Shown: positions 1 to 4,139 of the stretch, in pieces
Position numbering within the stretch: position 1 is the first letter of the stretch
How the letters are laid out: each line of letters starts with the position of its first letter
Source of the DNA: Alphaproteobacteria bacterium
Lineage (GTDB): Bacteria > Pseudomonadota > Alphaproteobacteria > Rickettsiales > UBA3002
Assembly (NCBI GenBank): GCA_021732545.1
Contig: JAKFUW010000073.1
Span: 1 to 5,218 of the forward strand
Reading direction: 5' to 3'
Length of the DNA stretch: 5,218 nucleotides
Notes under the pieces: model-generated
Database searches by the model: none
Seen by the model: only the letters and a program-made list of their open reading frames with translations
Told to the model about the DNA's origin: nothing
Position numbers and translations under genes: made by a program

Positions 1-1
1 C

Positions 2-64
2 GAAAAATCTGACATCGTATTCCTCGCCTTCATCGCCGCTGCAATCATCAAAACGCTAATTTAA
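2..64 (+). CDS. Possible 3' end of an unidentified gene (partial)
   Basis: Read from base 2, twenty sense codons run to a TAA at 62-64. The peptide begins EKSDIVFLAF and ends IIKTLI, giving a short acidic/basic start followed by a hydrophobic stretch that could be the last membrane helix or the buried C-terminus of a larger protein. The piece is too short to assign a family. A second plus frame (stop at 57-59) and a minus-strand frame are also open here, so the coding call is tentative; I prefer this frame because its composition is more protein-like. No terminator is evident in the AT-rich sequence that follows (65-231), where I see no gene. Confidence 0.3.
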   Translation, partial: EKSDIVFLAFIAAAIIKTLI

Positions 65-231
65 CAACAGTGCCTAGGTATGAAAAATAAAAAGCTAGAA
101 AGCGTTTTATCGCCATATTTGCATGATACAGATTATAACACAAAATCACTTTGAGGGACTTAATGAAGACTTAAGTTTGCGTAAGGTAATTTCAAACAAG
201 TCCAATTAAGACCCTAAGGGCCTGAAATATA

Positions 232-306
232 TGGAGCGGGTGATGAGATTCGAACTCACGACTTCAACCTTGGCAAGGTTGCGCTCTACCCCTGAGCTAC
301 ACCCGC
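232..306 (-). tRNA. tRNA-Gly (anticodon GCC)
   Basis: The minus strand folds into a full cloverleaf of 75 nt including an encoded CCA (plus-strand TGG at 232-234). The acceptor stem GCGGGTG (300-306 on plus) pairs perfectly with CACCCGC (236-242), and the discriminator base is U. The D arm contains AGCTCAGGGGTAGAGC, the anticodon arm is CAACC-TTGCCAA-GGTTG with GCC at plus 272-274, and the T arm is GTGAG-TTCGAAT-CTCAT with one G-U pair. It reads GGC and GGU glycine codons. It stands alone here; no other RNA gene is adjacent. Confidence 0.97.
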
Positions 307-334
307 TTATTGCCAACTGCTTAGCAGAAGCGGC

Positions 335-362
335 AGATTAGGCATATAAAGCTAAATTGCAA
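335..362 (-). promoter_or_regulatory. Weak promoter candidate for the tRNA-Gly gene
   Basis: On the minus strand TTGCAA (plus 357-362) lies 16 bases ahead of TAATCT (plus 335-340), which would start transcription about 20 bases before the mature tRNA 5' end at 306. The -35 matches four or five of six consensus bases but the -10 only about three, so this is position-driven inference. A small palindrome CTGCTTAGCAG (317-327) lies in the would-be leader. Confidence 0.2.
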
Positions 363-422
363 GTGTTTTTGTGAGGCTATAAAGTCGGTGGATGTTCAGA
401 CACTTATGCTAGACGGCGCGCG

Positions 423-439
423 ATGTTTATTCTAAACAT
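423..439. promoter_or_regulatory. Small inverted repeat just before the Trm112-family gene
   Basis: ATGTTTA (423-429) and TAAACAT (433-439) form a 7-bp inverted repeat around TTC, ending six bases before the ATG at 446. It occupies the place where a ribosome-binding site would be, and no AGGAG-like sequence is visible, so it could be an operator, a translational hairpin or chance. The sub-sequence TTCTAAA resembles one half of an Irr iron-control element, but the matching left half is absent. Confidence 0.25.
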
Positions 440-445
440 AACAAT

Positions 446-628
446 ATGACGCAATTAGATAGTCGATTATTGGAAATTCTGGTGTGCCCTGTAACCAAAG
501 GCGCGCTGCGCTATGATGCGGCAGCGCAAGAGTTGGTGAGTGAGCAGGCGGGGCTTGCCTATCCCATCCGCGATGGCATCCCGATTATGTTGGTAGATGA
601 AGCACGCAAGTTAGTCGTTAGTCGGTAG
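446..628 (+). CDS. Trm112/YcaR (UPF0434) family small protein
   Basis: This 60-residue protein has the length and pattern of bacterial Trm112-like proteins: an N-terminal LLEILVCPVTKGAL (residues 8-21), a central E-L-V segment, then LAYPIRDGIPIML (37-49) and E-A-R (52-54). In eukaryotes and archaea Trm112 is a zinc-binding partner that stabilises several methyltransferases; the bacterial role is less well known and is not inferred here. Only one cysteine (C14) remains, with T17 where a second zinc ligand can occur, so this copy probably does not bind zinc in the eukaryotic way. The ATG at 446 is the only start that gives the family N-terminus, although no clear Shine-Dalgarno precedes it. The last five residues (L-V-V-S-R) and the TAG lie inside an inverted repeat starting at 611, so the native C-terminus has probably been replaced or extended. 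It appears monocistronic, with 248 bases before the next gene. Confidence 0.9.
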   Translation: MTQLDSRLLEILVCPVTKGALRYDAAAQELVSEQAGLAYPIRDGIPIMLVDEARKLVVSR

Positions 629-690
629 TCGTTAGCGTTCGCCATTAACAACTACCGGCTAACGGCTAACAACTACCGACTAACGACTAA
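611..690. repeat. Heptamer-based inverted repeat overlapping a gene end
   Basis: A perfect 19-bp arm at 611-629 is the reverse complement of 672-690. Both arms, and much of the DNA between them, are built from 7-base units of the form TTAGTCG, GTAGTCG, TTAGCCG (two exact TTAGTCG copies at 611-624). Bases 651-670 repeat the pattern again in inverted orientation (CTACCGGCTAACGGCTAAC). The element could form a long hairpin and might act as a terminator for the Trm112-family gene, but it has no following U run, so a mobile or expanding repeat is the more likely origin. It supplies the last five codons and stop of the upstream gene. Confidence 0.8.
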
Positions 691-745
691 TTTCATCCAC
701 AGCTTGTGCACATCTTACTCACAACCCACCAAATACGCGTTGCAA

Positions 746-798
746 GCGGGTGAGGATTCCCATAGATTCTATGCATCATGCAATGGGTTTTTGCCCGC
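746..798 (+). promoter_or_regulatory. Nested small palindromes ahead of the exb operon
   Basis: Several complementary arms are nested here: GCGGG (746-750) with CCCGC (794-798), CCCAT (759-763) with ATGGG (783-787), CATAGATTCTATG (761-773, 6-bp arms around one T) and TGCATCATGCA (772-782, 5-bp arms around C). They could be protein-binding sites or one folded structure. Each arm is short, so I treat the set as suggestive only. An ATG at 750 begins an 88-codon frame, but that frame runs into exbB out of frame and looks like chance. Confidence 0.25.
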
Positions 799-817
799 AC
801 GCAGTGCACACTAAAAA
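791..817 (+). promoter_or_regulatory. Weak promoter candidate for the exbB operon
   Basis: TTGCCC (791-796) and TAAAAA (812-817) each match about four of six sigma-70 consensus bases, but the 15-base spacer is short. If real, transcription would begin near 823-825, immediately before the 16-bp palindrome. This is the best pair I could find, not a strong one. Confidence 0.2.
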
Positions 818-828
818 TAAGAATATCA

Positions 829-844
829 TCCATGTTAACATGGA
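829..844. promoter_or_regulatory. Perfect 16-bp palindrome, candidate operator of the exb operon
   Basis: TCCATGTTAACATGGA is fully self-complementary and ends 32 bases before the GTG start of exbB. A two-base gap lets the symmetry continue (TCATC on the left, GATGA on the right). A site of this size and place suits a dimeric repressor acting near the transcription start. It does not match the Fur, RirA/iron-rhodo or Irr box patterns I know, so the regulator is unknown. Confidence 0.4.
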
Positions 845-876
845 GATGACTAACCGGCTGAGCAAAGGATTTTCAC

Positions 877-1788
877 GTGTTGGAATTTGGATTGATCGAA
901 AAAGGCGGCGTCATCATGCTGGTGCTGATCGCACTTTCCGTCTATACGCTGGGCGTGATGTTCTTCAAAATGCATCAATTTTACACAGCCGGTGTGTGGA
1001 ACAGCAAATTTATTGATTACACCATGCAACCCATTCGTCGCGGCGAATTGAGCGTGGCGATGCGGATGCTCGCACCCATTCGCAACCCTGTGGCGCGGGT
1101 GATGCGTGTTTCCATCGAGTGCATGCGTAGCAAAGGCATGTCGGCCAAAAATCGCGAAGCGGAAATCAGCCGCATTGGCTCGCAGGAATTACGTTATATG
1201 GAATCGCATTTGCGTGGGCTGGAATTGGCTGCGGCGTGCGGCCCGCTGCTTGGGTTGTTGGGAACGGTGGTGGGTATGGTGACATCGTTTCACAGCCTGT
1301 CGCAGGCGGGTAGCCGTGTGGACCCCTCGATGCTGGCGTCGGGTATCTGGGCGGCACTTTTAACCACGGCAGCGGGGTTGATTGTCGCAATTCCGGCGCT
1401 GGCGGCCTATCATGTTTTTGATAATATGATTGAGCGGGTGCGCGCGCAGATGAAAGATGTGACGGTGCAGATTTTATCGCTCGAAGACCGCGCATCGCTG
1501 CATGAAGATGAATCGCTGCGTCTGGACGCTGAGCGCATGGAGCAAGAGCGCGAGCTGGAAGCCGAGCGCCACTGGCAAGCCGAGCAAGAACGCCAAGCAC
1601 TGCAAGAACGCCAAGCGCTCCAAGAGCGCCAGGCGATGGATCAGGAACGTGCGCGCATGGATGTCGCGAGCCGCGAAGAATATTGGCGCCGCATGGCCGA
1701 GGAACAAGAAAAAACCATCGAATCGTTGCGTACCGGAACGAAAGCCACCAACACGTTGCGCTTGCTCAACCCTACCTACCGATATTAG
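877..1788 (+). CDS. exbB: ExbB/TolQ-family proton channel subunit with long charged C-terminal tail
   Basis: ExbB forms the inner-membrane channel that, with ExbD, turns the proton gradient into work passed to TonB. The GTG at 877 is chosen because AAAGGA (864-869) sits 7 bases before it and because the first in-frame ATG (916) would cut into the first membrane helix. Helix 1 spans about residues 12-30, followed by a cytoplasmic loop. Helix 2 is about 115-138 with the family motif PLLGLLGTVVGMVTSF (T130), and helix 3 about 156-181 with GIWAALLTTAAGLIVAIPAL. Position 159 is alanine (GCG, 1351-1353) where E. coli ExbB and TolQ carry a conserved glutamate. At 303 residues it is longer than the usual 210-250: residues 205-290 form a highly charged, E/R/Q-rich, probably helical extension with three QERQA(L/M) repeats, predicted to lie in the cytoplasm. 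It is the first gene of a four-gene operon, 7 bases before exbD. TolQ is the alternative, but the following TonB and the absence of tolB/pal favour ExbB. Confidence 0.87.
   Translation: MLEFGLIEKGGVIMLVLIALSVYTLGVMFFKMHQFYTAGVWNSKFIDYTMQPIRRGELSVAMRMLAPIRNPVARVMRVSIECMRSKGMSAKNREAEISRIGSQELRYMESHLRGLELAAACGPLLGLLGTVVGMVTSFHSLSQAGSRVDPSMLASGIWAALLTTAAGLIVAIPALAAYHVFDNMIERVRAQMKDVTVQILSLEDRASLHEDESLRLDAERMEQERELEAERHWQAEQERQALQERQALQERQAMDQERARMDVASREEYWRRMAEEQEKTIESLRTGTKATNTLRLLNPTYRY
1585..1638 (+). repeat. Three 18-bp tandem repeats inside exbB
   Basis: Units at 1585-1602, 1603-1620 and 1621-1638 each encode QERQA followed by L, L and M. The first two units differ at two bases; the third differs at more third positions, which suggests an older duplication held under protein-level constraint. 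The six-residue period is not a heptad, so a single charged helix is as likely as a classical coiled coil. Confidence 0.85.
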
Positions 1789-1795
1789 GACTGTC

Positions 1796-2281
1796 ATGGA
1801 TTTTGACCGTCACATCAGGCGCTCGCATCACCCGGATCTCACGGCATTGACCGATGTGATGTTCATTTTGATTATCTTTTTTATGATCACCACCAGCTTC
1901 GTATTGTCCGAATCGCTGGAGGTGAAATTGCCTTCTGACATCAGCTCGAACCCTGCACCCGCGAAGCATATGCTCGCGGTTACGGTTAACGTTGCTGGGC
2001 AGGTGGAAGTATCGGGCAACCTCTATTCCAGTGCCGATTTTAAAGAGATCATGCGCCGTATCATCGCGCGCAACCCGAACCAGGCCATCGCACTTTCCGC
2101 CGCAGCGGGAGCCAGCGTGCAGCAACTGATTTCGGTGCTGGATATTATTTATTTGCAAGGTGGAAAAAACGTGCAGATCGATCAGATGTTTGCAGGCGCA
2201 GCTTCGAACATTGGTGGTGATGTGGTGATTGGCAACACCGATGGCGACATCGGCGAAGTTCCCAAGGGCAGGGGGCGGTGA
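1796..2281 (+). CDS. exbD: ExbD/TolR-family protein, first copy
   Basis: ExbD is the inner-membrane partner whose single helix sits inside the ExbB ring and whose periplasmic domain contacts TonB. The ATG at 1796 is preceded by AGGA (1787-1790) at 5 bases and starts a 161-residue protein. Residues 1-14 are basic and cytoplasmic, then LTALTDVMFILIIFFMITTSF (15-35) gives the membrane helix with the proton-relay aspartate D20, matching D25 of E. coli ExbD. A LEVKLP turn (41-46) and the periplasmic fold (about 58-128) follow. The last 35 residues are a Gly/Asp-rich tail (about 133-161) beyond the usual end near 140. It lies 7 bases after exbB, and its TGA overlaps the next ATG by one base, implying coupled translation. 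TolR is the alternative name; the operon supports ExbD. Confidence 0.87.
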   Translation: MDFDRHIRRSHHPDLTALTDVMFILIIFFMITTSFVLSESLEVKLPSDISSNPAPAKHMLAVTVNVAGQVEVSGNLYSSADFKEIMRRIIARNPNQAIALSAAAGASVQQLISVLDIIYLQGGKNVQIDQMFAGAASNIGGDVVIGNTDGDIGEVPKGRGR

Positions 2282-2682
2282 TGCTGGAAATGGAGCGCCG
2301 CCGCAAGCCTTTGCGCCGCATCAATATGGTGGCAATGATCGACATTGTGTTGATGATTCTGATCTTCTTTTTGATGGCGGGAAGTTTCCAGCAATTCGAA
2401 GTGATTGACGTGACGCCACCCGTGGCTGCTGGTGGCAAAGCGCTGAGTGGAGGGCCGATTGTGGTGCTGCTTGGGCGTTATGATGAGATTGTGATCAATG
2501 ATGACCCGATGTCGCTCGATCAAGTGCAAGCGACGCTTGGCAAATTGCTGAAATCTAACCCCGAGCGCGTGGTGACCATCAAAGCCGATGCGCGCATGGA
2601 TGCGCAGCGGATGATTGCGCTGATGGATGAAGTCAAGCTGGCGGGTGCTGTCAATGTTTCCTTAGTAACAGTAGGCCAATAA
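2281..2682 (+). CDS. exbD: ExbD/TolR-family protein, second copy
   Basis: A second ExbD-like protein of 133 residues, normal family length. The ATG at 2281 shares its A with the upstream TGA and has AGGGGG (2270-2275) 5 bases before it; a GTG at 2278 would add one residue but leaves too short a spacing. A basic start (RRRKPLRR, 6-13) leads into INMVAMIDIVLMILIFFLMAG (14-34), a membrane helix carrying D21, the equivalent of E. coli ExbD D25. A periplasmic domain with the usual I-N-D, S-N-P and K-A-D-A-R segments follows. It is clearly diverged from the first copy, not a recent duplicate, so the two may form a mixed ExbD dimer, as suggested for other operons with paired exbD genes. tonB starts one base after its stop. 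Confidence 0.88.
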   Translation: MLEMERRRKPLRRINMVAMIDIVLMILIFFLMAGSFQQFEVIDVTPPVAAGGKALSGGPIVVLLGRYDEIVINDDPMSLDQVQATLGKLLKSNPERVVTIKADARMDAQRMIALMDEVKLAGAVNVSLVTVGQ

Positions 2683-2683
2683 C

Positions 2684-3778
2684 ATGGCATTCATCGCAAC
2701 ACCTGAATCACTCGCAGCTTACGGCATCACCCGTATGCGCCCGTTGCATTTGAGCGCGAAATATTTCTGGCGCATGGTGGCGGCTGCTGCCGCGCTGCAC
2801 ATGATGGTGCTGACCCTGTTTGAATGGATGCCAGACAGCGCGCCGCAAACCATCGAAACGGCACCGATCAATATTCGGCTCAGTGGCGCGCAGCGCGAAG
2901 CTAGCCGAGTGCTCAACCCCATTTCGGGGTTGGAAGTGGTGCAGGTGAGCGAGAAGCCTGTGAAGTCGGTGGCGACCCAAGCGCGCGCGCCGATCCCTGC
3001 GAGCAAGCCGATGAATTTGAATCAGGCTCCGTTGCCTCAAACCACCGCGCAGCCATTGGAAAAACCAGTAGCGCCTGTTGCTGTGGCACAAAAAGAAACG
3101 CCAACTCAAGAACAAAAACGCATCAAAATTGATGGGAATCTGAGCAACCAAACACCGATTCCTGCCGCAACCAACGTGGTGGTGCCGGTGCGCCCCAAAC
3201 AACCACCCAAGGTGGAGCAAACGCAAGCCGCGCCCGTGGCCGCTGTGACCGAAAGCAAGGATTTGCCGCCGCCCGCGCCTGCATCTTCGGCACCTGATAC
3301 GGTGCCTGTTGCAAACACGCAGCCGGTACAACCAGTGGTACGTCAGCAACGATTGCTAATTCACCCGACGAACAATGGCGGTGCGAGTGGAGCGAGTGGG
3401 AGCGTGAGCGCGAGCCTAACTCCGATGAGCATTGAAAGCAATGGCCTGATTTATGGTGAACCGCAAGGCCGCGAGGCGATTGAAAATATGCGTGTTCGCT
3501 ATGAAAAAGAACTTTCCAAATGGCTGGAGGAACATAAACAATATCCAACGGCCGCACGTGCGCTTGGGCAGCATGGCAAGCCGGTGCTGCGTTTGCGGAT
3601 TGACCGCAAAGGCCAGATTAAATATTCTAAAGTGGATAAATCCAGCGGTTACCGTTTGATCGATGATGCGGCGCTGGAGATGGCAAAAAATTCCAGCCCC
3701 TATCCTGCACCTCCCAAACATTATCCGGGTGAACTGGTGCTGGAATTTCTGATCCCCATTTCCTTTGATTTGAAATAA
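2684..3778 (+). CDS. tonB: TonB energy-transducing protein
   Basis: TonB carries energy from the ExbB/ExbD motor across the periplasm to TonB-dependent outer-membrane receptors, typically for siderophores, haem, vitamin B12 or sugars. This 364-residue protein has a cytoplasmic start, one membrane anchor (about 29-46) containing H39 in an A-A-L-H context that corresponds to the conserved anchor histidine (H20 in E. coli). A long Pro/Ala/Gln-rich spacer follows (about 100-220; many P-V and P-A steps but few of the E-P/K-P repeats of the E. coli protein), then a Gly/Ser linker (232-243). The TonB C-terminal domain is at about 265-361, with YPTAARALGQHGKPVLRLRI (287-306), D-R-K-G-Q-I, S-S-G-Y (320-323), D-D-A-A-L and P-Y-P-A-P-P (339-344). 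The ATG follows the exbD stop by one base, with a weak AGG at 2673-2675. A hairpin begins soon after the stop. TolA is unlikely because the C-terminal motifs are TonB type and no tolB follows. No receptor gene is in the window, so the substrate is unknown. Confidence 0.92.
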   Translation: MAFIATPESLAAYGITRMRPLHLSAKYFWRMVAAAAALHMMVLTLFEWMPDSAPQTIETAPINIRLSGAQREASRVLNPISGLEVVQVSEKPVKSVATQARAPIPASKPMNLNQAPLPQTTAQPLEKPVAPVAVAQKETPTQEQKRIKIDGNLSNQTPIPAATNVVVPVRPKQPPKVEQTQAAPVAAVTESKDLPPPAPASSAPDTVPVANTQPVQPVVRQQRLLIHPTNNGGASGASGSVSASLTPMSIESNGLIYGEPQGREAIENMRVRYEKELSKWLEEHKQYPTAARALGQHGKPVLRLRIDRKGQIKYSKVDKSSGYRLIDDAALEMAKNSSPYPAPPKHYPGELVLEFLIPISFDLK

Positions 3779-3785
3779 TCAATTA

Positions 3786-3868
3786 CTCCCTCCCCCGCAT
3801 GCGGGCTTGGTCTAGAAAAATTGATGCATCGGCATCAATTTTTCGTGCACCAAGGGTTGGGGTGGGGG
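3786..3868. repeat. Nested imperfect hairpin after the tonB operon
   Basis: Outer C-rich DNA (3786-3796) can pair with G-rich DNA (3859-3868) with one mismatch, then CTTGGT (3806-3811) with ACCAAG (3849-3854), enclosing the perfect inner stem at 3816-3843. A separate local palindrome, CCCGCATGCGGG, lies at 3794-3805. The layered symmetry is more elaborate than a simple terminator needs and resembles dispersed C/G-rich intergenic repeats of proteobacteria; copy number elsewhere cannot be seen here. Confidence 0.55.
3816..3843. terminator. Terminator-like stem-loop after tonB
   Basis: AAAAATTGATGC (3816-3827) and GCATCAATTTTT (3832-3843) form a perfect 12-bp stem with a 4-base loop, 37 bases after the tonB stop. 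The A run on the left and T run on the right give the form of a terminator usable from either direction, although the stem is AT-rich and its U run is part of the stem. It is the likely end of the exbB-tonB transcript. Confidence 0.5.
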
Positions 3869-3896
3869 AATGAAAATAGCGCAAACGCGTGACCTT

Positions 3897-3935
3897 GTTC
3901 CCCCCTCTAACTCCCCCCGTAAACGGGGAGAGAAC
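3897..3935. repeat. C/G-rich hairpin repeat
   Basis: CTCCCC (3911-3916) pairs with GGGGAG (3925-3930), flanked by GTTC (3897-3900) and GAAC (3932-3935). The stretch with runs of C then G resembles a common type of intergenic repeat. It is not recognisably coding, and any role in termination is uncertain as no U run follows. Confidence 0.4.
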
Positions 3936-3984
3936 TCACGCCCAGCACTCTTGTGAAGTGGCTCGCAAAAGCGTGTGGATCGAG

Positions 3985-4015
3985 CGGTTGGCGGTTGACG
4001 GTTGGCGGTTGACGG
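3985..4015 (+). repeat. Heptanucleotide tandem repeat (CGGTTGR)
   Basis: Four 7-base units alternate CGGTTGG and CGGTTGA (3985-4012), followed by a partial CGG, so it can also be read as two 14-base units. The 7-base period is shared with the inverted repeat at 611-690, though the unit sequence differs. Slippage during replication is the likely origin. Confidence 0.85.
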
Positions 4016-4030
4016 AATATAGCTTTATCC

Positions 4031-4106
4031 GTCATTGCGAGGAGCGATTTGCGACGAAGCAATCCATATGGATTGCCACTCATTTTTTCAAAATGCTCGC
4101 AATGAC
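4031..4106. repeat. Dispersed palindromic element (GTCATTGCGAG ends)
   Basis: GTCATTGCGAG (4031-4041) and CTCGCAATGAC (4096-4106) are perfect 11-bp inverted ends. Inside, GCAATCC (4059-4065) faces GGATTGC (4070-4076) around ATAT. I recognise this pattern (TCATTGCGAGGAGCG, then GACGAAGCAATCC, then GGATTGC, then a closing CTCGCAATGAC) as a repeat found between genes in many bacteria, often mistranslated as a peptide containing RHCEER and ATKQSI. It carries no transposase and is probably a MITE/REP-like non-autonomous element. The right half is degenerate: the expected second GCTTCGTC segment is replaced by a T-rich stretch (4080-4094). It ends 33 bases before rfbB. Confidence 0.75.
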
Positions 4107-4139
4107 AGGTGGAAAATGCGTAAAAAATAAGGACGAATC

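Noticed and set aside
1..48. Possible start of a minus-strand gene (ATG reading leftwards)
   Set aside because: No clear ribosome site, and only about fifteen codons are visible; the plus-strand tail is slightly better supported but also weak.
430..436. Irr iron-control element half site TTCTAAA
   Set aside because: The required left half at the right spacing is absent, and the downstream gene has no iron link.
693..712. DnaA-box-like TCATCCACA and a nearby TGTGCACA, suggesting an origin
   Set aside because: Only one near-match (one mismatch) with no cluster, no AT-rich unwinding stretch and no replication genes nearby.
750..1016. An 88-codon frame starting before exbB
   Set aside because: It overlaps the first 140 bases of exbB in another frame, has no recognisable domain and is rich in H and R typical of shadow frames.
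1502..1795. Long in-frame upstream extension of the first exbD
   Set aside because: The extension is the exbB tail read in another frame (K/S/R-rich). The ATG at 1796 has a good AGGA and gives the normal ExbD N-terminus.
2708..3349. A 213-codon minus-strand frame opposite tonB
   Set aside because: It is Arg/His-rich with low complexity, as expected from the complement of a Pro/Ala-rich coding spacer; the plus-strand TonB assignment is secure.
877..3778. Reading the operon as tolQ-tolR-tolA
   Set aside because: The fourth protein has TonB C-terminal motifs and a TonB-type anchor histidine, there are two ExbD/TolR copies, and no tolB or pal follows.
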